Source of the DNA: Gemmatimonadaceae bacterium
GTDB taxonomy: Bacteria; Gemmatimonadota; Gemmatimonadetes; Gemmatimonadales; Gemmatimonadaceae
NCBI GenBank assembly: GCA_020851455.1
Contig: JADZCT010000041.1
Location: forward strand, 114,960 to 178,959
Direction: 5' to 3'
Length of the DNA stretch: 64,000 nt
Shown one piece after another: positions 51,461 through 60,864 of this stretch; the stretch's first letter is position 1, and each line of letters starts with the position of its first letter. Below the pieces are notes generated by a model. That model was not told where the DNA came from, did not search any database, and saw only the letters and a program-made list of their open reading frames with translations. Made by a program: the position numbers and the translations under genes.

Positions 51461-52153
51461 TCAGTACTTCTCCAGCACCTGCGTCGCCGGCATCGAGACA
51501 GCCAGCGCGCGCAGCGTCTGCTCGCGCGCCGTCTGGAACGCGAGGTAGTACTGGTTCAGCAGCGGATCCTGCGGCGACCGGTAAAGCGCCGTGCGCGACG
51601 CCGCCGCCATGTTGTCGAGCGCGGCAAGGCGCGTGCGGTACGAATCCGAGTTCAGTCCGATGAAGTGCTGCGTGGTGTCCTGCGCCGCAAGGTACGCGGC
51701 GGCGTTCTGGTACAGTTCCTGCGATGCCACCAGCGTCTTCATCGCGTCGTCCTGCGACGCGAATGCAACCGGCTTCGCCAGCGCCGCGGGGATGGGCTCC
51801 GCGGCGCCTCGCCATGCAAACGGCGCGCCGGCCGACATCCTCCCGGCGACGCCGCCAACGAAGAGAAAGCCAAGCGCCGCCGCGACGCGCACCGTCCAGC
51901 GGCGCACCGCGGCACGCCGGCTGGGCGCCTGCGTGATTCCCTGCCCGCGAAGTCGCGGGAGGAGCGCATCGAACCCGTACGAAGGCGCAACCGCGGTCGC
52001 GCTCGCCTCGGCCGCGGCCCTCTGCAGCCGGCGGTGCGCGGCCAGATCGGCCGTGCACTCGAGGCACGTCGTAATGTGCGCCGCTTCGATCGGCGTCGGC
52101 GTGTCGTCCGCCAGCGCCGCCAGTCGTTCAGGAGGAAGATGCGACATGCTCAT
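51461..52153 (-). CDS. Anti-sigma factor (zinc-finger, single-pass)
   Basis: A 230-residue membrane protein. The N-terminus carries an anti-sigma zinc motif (AAHITTCLECTADL, H-x3-C-x2-C) that would hold the ECF sigma factor. A transmembrane segment follows at about 108-126 (VAAALGFLFVGGVAG), and the periplasmic C-terminal ~100 residues are helical and Gln-rich. Releasing signals are unknown. The ATG at 52153 is preceded by AAGGGA and overlaps the sigma gene by 26 bp, so coupled translation is likely. The PDZ protein gene begins one base after it. Confidence 0.85.
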   Translation of the reverse strand: MSMSHLPPERLAALADDTPTPIEAAHITTCLECTADLAAHRRLQRAAAEASATAVAPSYGFDALLPRLRGQGITQAPSRRAAVRRWTVRVAAALGFLFVGGVAGRMSAGAPFAWRGAAEPIPAALAKPVAFASQDDAMKTLVASQELYQNAAAYLAAQDTTQHFIGLNSDSYRTRLAALDNMAAASRTALYRSPQDPLLNQYYLAFQTAREQTLRALAVSMPATQVLEKY

Positions 52154-52709
52154 GCGTTCCCTTCGCCGGACTCGGGCCATCCACCAGGTGCGCGAGCAGC
52201 CGGCGAAGCTTCGCGCGCGCCTTGAAGAGCTGTGATTTCGAGCCGCCCGAGGTGATCCCCAGCTCCTGCGCGATCTCCTCGTGCGTATACCCCTCCACAT
52301 CGTGCAGCACGAACACCGTACGCGCGCCAGAGGAGAGCTGCTGCACCGCCTCGTCAATTGACTGCGCCACCAACGCCCGCTCGCCCTCGTGCTCCACCGA
52401 CAACGTCTCCTCCTCGATCTCCACCTCCCGCTGCGCCAGCCGCCGCCGCGACCGGAGCACGTTCAGCGTGCGGTTCACCGCGATACGGTGCGCCCACGTC
52501 GAGAACTGCGCCTCCCACCGGTAGCTCGGGAGCGCGGCAAAGATCTGGATCCATACCTCCTGCGCCACATCTTCGGCCAGGTCCGGATCCCCCACCAGCC
52601 TCCGCACGACCGCGTCTATGCGCGGCGCGTGCTGCGTCCAGATGGAACGCAGCGCGGCCTCGTCGCCGTTGATGGCGCGACGGATCGTGATCTGGTCAGT
52701 CGGGGGCAT
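52128..52709 (-). CDS. ECF-type RNA polymerase sigma factor
   Basis: A 193-residue group 4 sigma factor. Region 2 is visible as GDPDLAEDVAQEVWIQIFAAL ... STWAHRIAVNRTLNVLR and region 4 as ARTVFVLHDVEGYTHEEIAQELGI with the helix-turn-helix SGGSKSQLFKARAKLRRLL. It directs RNA polymerase to genes of one stress or envelope response. The start may be ATG 52709 or GTG 52718. It is followed by the anti-sigma gene in the same run. Whether it autoregulates is unknown; I found no GGAAC/GTC pair in the upstream 160 bp. Confidence 0.9.
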   Translation of the reverse strand: MPPTDQITIRRAINGDEAALRSIWTQHAPRIDAVVRRLVGDPDLAEDVAQEVWIQIFAALPSYRWEAQFSTWAHRIAVNRTLNVLRSRRRLAQREVEIEEETLSVEHEGERALVAQSIDEAVQQLSSGARTVFVLHDVEGYTHEEIAQELGITSGGSKSQLFKARAKLRRLLAHLVDGPSPAKGTHEHVASSS

Positions 52710-52785
52710 CGGATCCACTTATTCTGTCACGGCAACCTATTGCAGGGTTTACCCGGTCGGTTGCTACCCGTGTCGCGCGCTCGTC

Positions 52786-52814
52786 TTGACACCTGCGGGG
52801 CCGTGGCGTACTTG
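52786..52814 (+). promoter_or_regulatory. Candidate sigma-70 promoter before the serine hydrolase gene
   Basis: A perfect -35 box TTGACA (52786-52791) is followed after 17 bp by TACTTG (52809-52814), a poor -10. It lies 55 bp before the GTG start at 52870 in the divergent gap with the sigma factor gene. The -35 match and spacing are good, the -10 match is weak. Confidence 0.35.
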
Positions 52815-52869
52815 TTGCAGTTGAACGCGGCCGCGTGCCAGCGCAAGACCTGTACTCAACCACTCGTAA

Positions 52870-54153
52870 GTGCTTCGCTTCCTCACCCTTGCGGCCCTTG
52901 CGGCCTCGCTCCACGGCGGAGGGCTCGTCGTGCGGCCGCCGGTCGAGGTGGGGATGTCGCCCGACCGGCTCGCACTGGTTGACCGGGTGGTGCAGAAGGG
53001 CATCTCCGCCGGCGGATTTCCAGGCGCCGCGGTGATCGTCGGGCGCCGCGGCGCGATCGTCTACGACCGCGCCTTCGGCCGCCTCGCATGGAACGGCACG
53101 GCCGCCACGCCCGTGAGCACCGGCAAGTCCATATACGACCTCGCCTCGCTCACCAAGGTGGTGGGCACCACCACCGCGCTCATGGTCCTCTACGACGAGG
53201 GCAGGATTCGCCTCGACGACAAGGTCCAGCGCTACGTGCCCGACTTCGTAGGGCTGAACAAGGACAAGGTCACCATTCGCATGCTGCTCGCCCACCGCGG
53301 CGGACTCGCGCCGGGCCGCGTGCTCTGGAAGAAGGCGAAGTCGCCCGCGCAGGCTCGCGAGATGGTCGTCACCACGAAGCTCTCGACAACCCCCGGCCGC
53401 CTCATGATGTACTCCGACCTGGGCGCCGACCTCATGGGATGGGTCGTCGAAGCCGCTTCCGGCATGCCGCTCGACAAGTTCCTCGACACACGCGTCTTCC
53501 GCCCGCTTGGAATGACGAACACCATGTTCCGCCCCGCCGACTCGCTCAAGTTCCGCATCGCGCCAACCGAGATGTACCCGCCGCGCGGCCACCCCCTCCG
53601 CGGCGAGGTGCACGACGAGAACGCTTACGCGCTCGGCGGCGTGGCGGGGCACGCTGGGCTCTTCTCCACAGCGTCCGACCTCGCGATCTTCGCGCAGATG
53701 ATGCTCAACCGCGGCGAGTACAACGGAGTCCGCATCGTCGCCGACTCGACCGTACGGCTCTTCACCAGCGTCGTCGCCTCCGCCCGCGCCCTCGGCTGGG
53801 AGGTAGGGAACGGCGAGCACGGCGCAGGCGACTACTTCGACGAGCACGCCTTTGGCCACACCGGGTTCACCGGCACATCGCTCTGGATTGACCCCGACCG
53901 CGACCTCTTCGTGGTGATCCTCACCAACCGCGTGTACGAAGCGCGCGCGCGCAGGCCATCCCTCGTCATTGCCGACGTGCGCCAAGACATTGCCGACATT
54001 GCCGCAATGTCGGTGCTCGACAGCGACCTCGCGATCCCGGTGATCCCGGCGTCGTTCCGCGCCGACCTCGCCGAAGACTGGAACTCCCGCGCCCGCCGCG
54101 CTCCAGCCAGAAAGCCCGCACCCCGCGCGCCATCCCCCACCAGGCACCCCTGA
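52870..54153 (+). CDS. Class C beta-lactamase-like serine hydrolase
   Basis: A 427-residue serine hydrolase of the penicillin-binding/class C fold. Motifs are SLTK (SxxK, Ser about 92), YSDLG (YxN-type, here YSD) and HTGFTGT (KTG-equivalent). A signal peptide (MLRFLTLAALAASLHGGG) suggests export. The YSD-for-YxN change and the HTG motif are common in esterases of this family (EstB-like), not in true AmpC. So a peptidase or esterase role is likely. The last ~40 residues are Arg/Pro-rich. The GTG start at 52870 has no clear ribosome binding site. It is divergent from the sigma factor gene. Confidence 0.85.
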   Translation: MLRFLTLAALAASLHGGGLVVRPPVEVGMSPDRLALVDRVVQKGISAGGFPGAAVIVGRRGAIVYDRAFGRLAWNGTAATPVSTGKSIYDLASLTKVVGTTTALMVLYDEGRIRLDDKVQRYVPDFVGLNKDKVTIRMLLAHRGGLAPGRVLWKKAKSPAQAREMVVTTKLSTTPGRLMMYSDLGADLMGWVVEAASGMPLDKFLDTRVFRPLGMTNTMFRPADSLKFRIAPTEMYPPRGHPLRGEVHDENAYALGGVAGHAGLFSTASDLAIFAQMMLNRGEYNGVRIVADSTVRLFTSVVASARALGWEVGNGEHGAGDYFDEHAFGHTGFTGTSLWIDPDRDLFVVILTNRVYEARARRPSLVIADVRQDIADIAAMSVLDSDLAIPVIPASFRADLAEDWNSRARRAPARKPAPRAPSPTRHP

Positions 54154-54235
54154 GTGTCCCGGCAGAGCACAGGCCAGCCCGCGCCCAAACGTGCAATCCT
54201 GAGCGATTTCGTCCCCATCGTGTACATTTCAGGGG

Positions 54236-54619
54236 ATGACGTACCCCGGTAACCCAGTTGACGGAGCCGCGCCGACGCAGGCGGCAGAGGCGCACGATTC
54301 ACAGGCGCCCGCCACCAGTGCCCCGATCACCGTTGACCTCGTGAAGCTCGCGCTCAGGCGCGTCAAGGATCCCGAGGTCAACCTCAACATCGTGGACCTT
54401 GGCCTCGTTTATGACATCCGGGTCAGCGGGAACGACGTTGAAGTTGACATGAGTCTCACCACGCCTGCCTGCCCGTCCGGCCCGGAAATCACCGACGATG
54501 TCCAGCACACCCTCGAGGAAATCGAGGGCGTCGGAAACATCGAGCTGAACCTCGTCTGGTCGCCGCCGTGGAGCCCCCAACGGATTGACCCGCGCGTAAG
54601 AGCCTACCTCGGGTTCTGA
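54236..54619 (+). CDS. DUF59 / MIP18-family Fe-S assembly protein (SufT-like)
   Basis: A 127-residue protein. After a ~28-residue Ala/Pro-rich tail, the DUF59 domain reads LVKLALRRVKDPEVNLNIVDLGLVYDI, with the conserved LTTPACPSGPEITDDV (Cys) and VWSPPWSPQRI. This family includes SufT and PaaD-like proteins that help Fe-S cluster assembly or transfer. The suf operon is 4 kb downstream, not adjacent. It is an isolated gene and overlaps the end of the convergent RNase D gene by 16 bp. Confidence 0.88.
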   Translation: MTYPGNPVDGAAPTQAAEAHDSQAPATSAPITVDLVKLALRRVKDPEVNLNIVDLGLVYDIRVSGNDVEVDMSLTTPACPSGPEITDDVQHTLEEIEGVGNIELNLVWSPPWSPQRIDPRVRAYLGF

Positions 54620-55794
54620 TCCGGCTGGTTGGCGCTCGCGGGGACGGCTGAATAAGGCCGCAGCGCCTCGATGAACCCCGCGCCGAGCTCCGCAACCTGC
54701 CACTTTCGCAGCTCGGTGATGGCCGCGAAGGCATCCATTTCGCGCGGCAGCGCTCGTGCGACCGCCTCGAGCCGGTCGCGCGAGCAGAGCACCCCTGGGT
54801 CCAGTTCCAGCCGCTTTGCGACGGCATCGCGCACCGCCTTCACAGCGCCAACCTTCGCGTCGAACTCCGGGTCGCGCGCGTAGCGCTTGCCCTTCGGGAA
54901 TTTCGGCAGATCGCCCTCGGGCACGGCGAGTCCGCGCTCGATCGCCGCGAGCACCTCGCCGCCCTGACGCTCCACGATTCCACGCGGCATCCCCTTGATC
55001 GTCCCCAGCGCATCGCGCGACCGCGGCGCAAGGCGCGACGCCTCGATCAGCACCTCGTTGCCGGCCACGCGGAAGGTTGACTTGTCGAGCGTGCGGGCCA
55101 GCGCATCGCGCCACTGTACCAGCTCGCGCAGCAGCGCCAGCTCGCGCCGCGTGAGGTCGCGCGCGCCCTTGATGCGCAGGAACGCGCCCTCGGGCTCGGC
55201 GGGCTCCCAGTGCACGTCCGCCAGCCGCGCAAACTCCTCCGCGGCCCACGCCCACCGTTCGCGCCTGCGAAGCTCGTCGGCCAGGCGATCGCGCAGGTCG
55301 AGCAGGTGCAGCGTGTCCTGCGCCGCGTACTCTAGCATTCCCGCGGTGAGCGGGCGCATTGACCAGTCGGCGCGCTGGTGCTTTTTGTCGAGCTTCACGC
55401 CGAAGTAGCGCTCGAGCAGCGCCGCCAGTCCGAACGCCGTGATGCCAAGCAACTGCGCCGCCACGCGCGTGTCAAACACATTGCGCGCCTGCCAGCCATA
55501 GTCCTGCCGCAGCAGCCGCAGGTCGTAGTCGGCGTCGTGGAACACCACCTCCACTGCCGGATCTTCGAGCAGCGCGCCCAGCCCCGCCGGCGCGGCGATC
55601 GCCAGCGGGTCAATGATCGCATGCTGCCGGTCTGTCGAGAGCTGGATCAGGTAGATCCGGTCAACGAACCGGTGAAAACTCGCGCCTTCAGTGTCGAGCC
55701 CCAGCCGCGAGACGCGGCCAAGCCCCGAGAGGAACGACGAAACCGCCTCGTCCGACTGGAGGTACGCGGATCCCGCAGACGACTTCTGGCTCAC
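54604..55794 (-). CDS. rnd: Ribonuclease D
   Basis: A 396-residue DEDDy 3'-5' exoribonuclease that trims tRNA and stable RNA ends. The exonuclease motifs are LDTEGASFH (DxE), HDADYDLRLL and YAAQDTLHL (Tyr-xxx-Asp). An HRDC domain follows near residue 215 (ELALLRELVQWRDALAR), with a second helical region to the end. The GTG start at 55794 directly follows the ferredoxin stop codon. It is the last gene of the M23-yhbY-fdx-rnd run on the minus strand. Confidence 0.92.
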   Translation of the reverse strand: MSQKSSAGSAYLQSDEAVSSFLSGLGRVSRLGLDTEGASFHRFVDRIYLIQLSTDRQHAIIDPLAIAAPAGLGALLEDPAVEVVFHDADYDLRLLRQDYGWQARNVFDTRVAAQLLGITAFGLAALLERYFGVKLDKKHQRADWSMRPLTAGMLEYAAQDTLHLLDLRDRLADELRRRERWAWAAEEFARLADVHWEPAEPEGAFLRIKGARDLTRRELALLRELVQWRDALARTLDKSTFRVAGNEVLIEASRLAPRSRDALGTIKGMPRGIVERQGGEVLAAIERGLAVPEGDLPKFPKGKRYARDPEFDAKVGAVKAVRDAVAKRLELDPGVLCSRDRLEAVARALPREMDAFAAITELRKWQVAELGAGFIEALRPYSAVPASANQPDQNPR

Positions 55795-56058
55795 CTAGCG
55801 CGTTGGCCGCACTGGCGGATCGTCGGAGTTGAAGACATCGCGGTTGATCTGGATGTAATGCCGCTGGTCCGCAGGGACGTCTTCGTCCGGGAAAATCGCC
55901 GTGACCGGACATTCCGGCTCGCACGCCCCGCAGTCAATACACTCGTCGGGGTGGATGTAGAGCTGGTCGGGGCCCTCGTAGATGCAATCCACCGGGCACA
56001 CCTCGACGCACGCCTTATCCTTCACGCCCTTGCAGGCTTCGGTGATCACGTACGGCAT
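55795..56058 (-). CDS. 7Fe/8Fe ferredoxin
   Basis: An 87-residue low-potential ferredoxin. N-terminal cysteines sit in [18 protein letters not shown] (C9, C17, C21, C25), an arrangement of the [3Fe-4S]-type in FdxA-like proteins. The second motif [16 protein letters not shown] binds a [4Fe-4S] cluster. The tail contains [22 protein letters not shown] precedes the ATG at 56058. It is a soluble electron carrier; its partners are not evident. It is placed between yhbY and rnd, with no gap to rnd. Confidence 0.92.
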   Translation of the reverse strand: MPYVITEACKGVKDKACVEVCPVDCIYEGPDQLYIHPDECIDCGACEPECPVTAIFPDEDVPADQRHYIQINRDVFNSDDPPVRPTR

Positions 56059-56197
56059 GACACTCCTCGGGTTCGCAGCGCCGCTGCGGCGCTTTCCGAA
56101 GTTAATCCGTTCGTCATGACAGATGCAGGGCGTGAGGCAAGCGCCCAGCTGGCTGCGCCCGGGCAACGGCGCGGCATGGATGCCGCCGGGAAAACCC

Positions 56198-56506
56198 TCA
56201 GCGCCACGGGGGTGGAGCCCCCTCCTTTCGCTCCAGCTCCGGGTTCTGACGGTAGAACGTCGCCGTGCGGCCAATCACCTGGATCACCTCCGCGCCAGTC
56301 GCAGCGGCCAGGTCCTGCGCCAGCTTCTTCGGCTCGGCGTCAGCCCGTTTGGGAAGGTGAGCCTTCACCAACTCGTGAGTCCGAAGCGCGTCGTCGAGCG
56401 ATTTCACCACGGCCGCCGACGCACCCGCTTGCCCCACATGCACCGTCGCCTTCAGCCGGTTCGCCTCCGAACGCAGCGATGCCTTGTCTCTGCCGCGCAT
56501 CGTCAT
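56198..56506 (-). CDS. yhbY: YhbY-type CRS1/YhbY RNA-binding protein
   Basis: A 102-residue single CRM-domain protein linked to pre-50S ribosome assembly. It has the family hallmarks: [17 protein letters not shown] (the GxxG loop is replaced by GQAG), then [19 protein letters not shown] and [21 protein letters not shown] at 56506 overlaps the M23 gene stop as ATGA; an ATG at 56500 is also possible. It is followed by a 139-bp gap, then the ferredoxin gene. Confidence 0.92.
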   Translation of the reverse strand: MTMRGRDKASLRSEANRLKATVHVGQAGASAAVVKSLDDALRTHELVKAHLPKRADAEPKKLAQDLAAATGAEVIQVIGRTATFYRQNPELERKEGAPPPWR

Positions 56507-57165
56507 CGCGGCTGCCGCGACGGCGCCGCCACGGGCGCGTCAACGATGAACCCCAGCGGGTTCACCGGCGTGCCGTTCCACCATTGTGTCTGGTTGCCCA
56601 TCCGCAATACCTGAAAATGAAGGTGCGGCACATTCCGAGGTGCATTCCCCGTCGTGCCAACGTAGCCAATCACCGTGCCGCGCGTGAGTATATCGCCCGC
56701 TTTCAAGCCCTTCGCCGAGTGGTCCATGTGGGCGTAGTAGTACGCGAACCGCCGCCCGGAGTCGGCCATCCAGACCACGTTCCCGCCAAGCTTGTTCGTG
56801 CCCACGCGCAGCACCGTGCCATCGGTGGCGGCAACCACCGGCGCGCCCCGCGGCGCGGGTATGTCCAGCGCCTCGTGCGCGCGGCCGCCACTTCGCCCGG
56901 CGTTGAACGAATCGGTGAGCTTCGCCGCGGACACGCCCCGCACCGGCACCATCAGCCCGGTCTCCCTGAGCCAGCCAAGGTCGGCATCGGTTGCAGGGTC
57001 ACCGGGCGTCAGCATGCCGAACGGCGCGGGCGACTCCGCAGGAACGTCCGCCGCCGCCTCATCTTCGTCAGGTGCAGGCACCGAGGTGACCACCGGACGG
57101 ACTATGGGAGCGCACGCGCCCAGGAACGCAGCCGCAGCGGTAACAATCGAGCGCCGGAACGTCAC
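56503..57165 (-). CDS. M23 peptidoglycan metallopeptidase, lipoprotein
   Basis: A 220-residue LytM/M23 peptidase. A signal region with an FLGAC lipobox (Cys about 18) precedes a low-complexity Pro/Glu/Asp linker. The peptidase core has RAHEALDI (His ... Asp), GTNKLGGN, YYAHMDH and PHLHFQV (His-x-His), which are the M23 zinc ligands. It hydrolyses peptide bonds in peptidoglycan or acts as a regulator of such. The start is uncertain: GTG at 57165 gives a good signal peptide, while a TTG at 57186 would add seven residues. It is the first gene of the yhbY-fdx-rnd run. Confidence 0.83.
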   Translation of the reverse strand: MTFRRSIVTAAAAFLGACAPIVRPVVTSVPAPDEDEAAADVPAESPAPFGMLTPGDPATDADLGWLRETGLMVPVRGVSAAKLTDSFNAGRSGGRAHEALDIPAPRGAPVVAATDGTVLRVGTNKLGGNVVWMADSGRRFAYYYAHMDHSAKGLKAGDILTRGTVIGYVGTTGNAPRNVPHLHFQVLRMGNQTQWWNGTPVNPLGFIVDAPVAAPSRQPR

Positions 57166-57328
57166 ACCTGCTACACGATGCTCCAACCGGCCGCGTCACC
57201 ACTTCGCACTACGCCATCCGTGAAGTCCGGCTGCGCCGACCCTGCCCCCACGCCAGCGAAACCCGCTGCCACCTGGCGACGTACAGAGTAATGTCGGAAC
57301 CGATCCTTCTTCTCAACCTCGCCCCGCC

Positions 57329-58450
57329 ATGATTGTCAGTCGCTCACGTCCGCTCAGTGCCTTCGTTGCCGTGGCTGCGCTCCTTGCAGCCGCTCCGCGC
57401 CCCTCACCCGCGCAGGACAGCACACGCTACGTAATCGCGATCGGCAACGTGCCAGACGTGGTCGGGCTCCGGATCAACTTCCGCGACCGTGGCCTGCGGC
57501 GCGTGGACGGCGTGAACGTCACCATCTGGGAGCCGCACCGTCCAGCGTCGGGACGCGTGCGCGGGCTCGCGCTCGGACTCCCGAGCACTGGCGCTGAGGA
57601 CATCAGCGGCCTCGCTGCGGCAGCCCTCGGCGTCAGCGCATCGCGCGATATTCGCGGCGCGGCCATCGCACCCGTCGGCTTCGGCGCTGGACGCGACCTC
57701 CGCGGCATTGGAATCGGCGGAATCGGCGGCGCCGCAGGAGGCAGCTTGCGCGGCATTGGGGTCGGCGGCATCGGGTTTGGAACTGGCGGCGACATTAGCG
57801 GCGTCGCGCTGGGTGGCGTAGGCCTCGGATCCGGCGGCAGCTTCAAGGGCATCGGCATAGGCGGCGTGGGGATCGGCGCCGCCGGCAACGCGACCGGCGT
57901 CATGATCGGCGGCGTGGGCGGGGGCTCGGGCGGCAGCTTCAAGGGCATCGGCATAGGCGGCGTGGGGATCGGCGCCGGCGGCAACGCGACCGGCGTCATG
58001 ATCGGCGGCGTCGGCGTGGGCTCGGGCGGCAGCTTCAAGGGCATCGGCATAGGCGGCGTGGGGATCGGCGCCGGCGGCAACGCGACCGGCGTCATGATCG
58101 GCGGCGTCGGCGTGGGCTCGGGCGGCCGGCTCAAGGGCCTCGCCATCGGCGGCATCGGAGCCGGCGCCGTTGAACTCGTCGGCGCCGCCGTCGGGGGAGT
58201 GGGCGTCGGCGCGCAACACGCCCACGCCGTGGTGCTCACCCCCGGAATGCTGCGTATCGCGCAGAATGGCAGCTTCGAGGGGTTCTCGATCAACGGCGTC
58301 GGCAGCATCATCAAAGGCGGCCAGCACGGCGTGGTCGTCGGGCTCGTCAACTACGCCCGTTCCGTACGTGGCCTCCAGATAGGCCTCATCAACATCATCA
58401 GCGACGCTACATCGCACCGCGTGCTGCCCCTCGTGAACTGGCAGGATTGA
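57329..58450 (+). CDS. Secreted glycine-rich repeat protein (LA_2272-like surface repeats)
   Basis: A 373-residue protein with a signal peptide (AALLAAAPRPSPAQ) and an N-terminal ~70-residue region (YVIAIGNVPDVVGLRINFRD). It is followed by about 190 residues of near-identical Gly/Ile/Val repeats. The repeat unit is about 32 residues (GSFKGIGIGGVGIGAGGNATGVMIGGVGVGSG), occurring three times almost perfectly with degenerate copies on each side. The C-terminal ~60 residues (GLVNYARSVRGLQIGLINII) resemble the surface-protein family called LA_2272 repeats. The repeats probably form a beta-helix or stacked strands on the cell surface. Function unknown. Confidence 0.75.
   Translation: MIVSRSRPLSAFVAVAALLAAAPRPSPAQDSTRYVIAIGNVPDVVGLRINFRDRGLRRVDGVNVTIWEPHRPASGRVRGLALGLPSTGAEDISGLAAAALGVSASRDIRGAAIAPVGFGAGRDLRGIGIGGIGGAAGGSLRGIGVGGIGFGTGGDISGVALGGVGLGSGGSFKGIGIGGVGIGAAGNATGVMIGGVGGGSGGSFKGIGIGGVGIGAGGNATGVMIGGVGVGSGGSFKGIGIGGVGIGAGGNATGVMIGGVGVGSGGRLKGLAIGGIGAGAVELVGAAVGGVGVGAQHAHAVVLTPGMLRIAQNGSFEGFSINGVGSIIKGGQHGVVVGLVNYARSVRGLQIGLINIISDATSHRVLPLVNWQD
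57836..58123 (+). repeat. Three 96-bp tandem coding repeats
   Basis: Units start at 57836, 57932 and 58028, with a partial fourth at 58124. The period is exactly 96 bp (32 codons). Copies two and three are nearly identical; copy one differs at a few bases. Because they are in frame, copy-number change would alter protein length without frameshift. Confidence 0.9.
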
Positions 58451-58586
58451 CCTGAATCGCTGATGTTTATGGGATGCACCCGGCTGGGGCGTCCCTCACA
58501 GGCACCGCGCAAACCGCTACAGCGGCATGAGTTGGGTGTCCTTCTCGGGCACTCCGGCAGAGTCGCAAGTGCAACGGTCTCATTGA

Positions 58587-58600
58587 ATTAGGGCCCAAAT
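58587..58600. promoter_or_regulatory. Palindrome upstream of sufB
   Basis: ATTAGGGCCCAAAT at 58587-58600 is a 14-bp palindrome with a single mismatched pair, 18 bp before the sufB start codon. The position suits an operator of a Rrf2-type (IscR/SufR-like) repressor that would respond to Fe-S status. It does not match the known IscR or SufR consensus. No rrf2 gene is in the window. Confidence 0.3.
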
Positions 58601-58618
58601 CCGAGTAAGTTGCTCGAC

Positions 58619-60052
<1,434 letters not shown>

Positions 60053-60117
60053 GACCAACACAAGCGCGACCGCCGGCATCGCGGCGACGCAACCGGAAAC
60101 GGCAGGATACAACTGAC

Positions 60118-60864
60118 ATGCTGAAGATCGAGAACCTCCACGCCACCGCAGGCGGGAAAGAAATCCTGAAGGGAGTATCGCTCACCGTGAACGCGGGCGA
60201 GGTGCACGCGATCATGGGCCCCAACGGGTCGGGCAAGTCCACGCTAGCGCAGGTGATTGCTGGGCACCCGGGCTTCGAGGTCACTCAGGGCTCCATCGTT
60301 TACGACGGCGAGAACCTGCTCGACTTGCAGCCCGAGGAACGCGCGCAGCACGGCGTCTTCCTCGCGTTCCAGTACCCCGTCGAGATTCCGGGCGTAACCA
60401 ACGCCTACTTCCTCCGCTCGGCGTACAACGAGATCCGCAAGGCGCGCGGCGAGCAGCAGGTTGACCCGATGGAGTTCCTCGACGTGATGGAGCAGAAGCT
60501 CAAGCTCGTTGACATGGACCCCGACATGCTCCACCGCTCGGTGAACGCCGGGTTCTCGGGCGGCGAGAAGAAGCGGAACGAGATCCTTCAGATGGCGGTG
60601 CTCGAGCCGAAGCTCGCGATTCTCGACGAAACCGACTCCGGGCTCGATATTGACGCCCTGCGTGTGGTGGCGGGCGGCGTGAACGCGCTCAAGAAGCCAA
60701 CCAACGCCACGATCGTCGTGACGCACTACCAGCGGCTGCTCAACTACATCGTCCCGGACAAGGTCCATGTGCTGGCACACGGGAAGATCGTGAAGTCGGG
60801 TGGCAAGGAACTCGCGCTCGAGCTCGAAGCGCGCGGCTACGACTGGGTGCTGGAGGCAGCGTGA
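60118..60864 (+). CDS. sufC: Fe-S assembly ATPase SufC
   Basis: A 248-residue ABC-type ATPase of the SufBCD complex. Walker A is GPNGSGKST (about 37-45), the signature is FSGGEKKRNE, and Walker B is LAILDETDSGLDIDAL. The QYP in FQYPVEIPGV and the ALKKPTNAT/HYQRLL H-loop are as in SufC. Its ATP cycle remodels SufB-SufD for cluster release. It lies 65 bp after sufB, and its end overlaps sufD by four bases (GTGA). Confidence 0.97.
   Translation: MLKIENLHATAGGKEILKGVSLTVNAGEVHAIMGPNGSGKSTLAQVIAGHPGFEVTQGSIVYDGENLLDLQPEERAQHGVFLAFQYPVEIPGVTNAYFLRSAYNEIRKARGEQQVDPMEFLDVMEQKLKLVDMDPDMLHRSVNAGFSGGEKKRNEILQMAVLEPKLAILDETDSGLDIDALRVVAGGVNALKKPTNATIVVTHYQRLLNYIVPDKVHVLAHGKIVKSGGKELALELEARGYDWVLEAA

Noticed and set aside
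57404..58417. Minus-strand frames of about 300 residues opposite the repeat protein
   Set aside because: They are Ala/Asp/His or Pro/Thr repeats created by the antisense of the GC-rich tandem repeats. No start signal or family is present.
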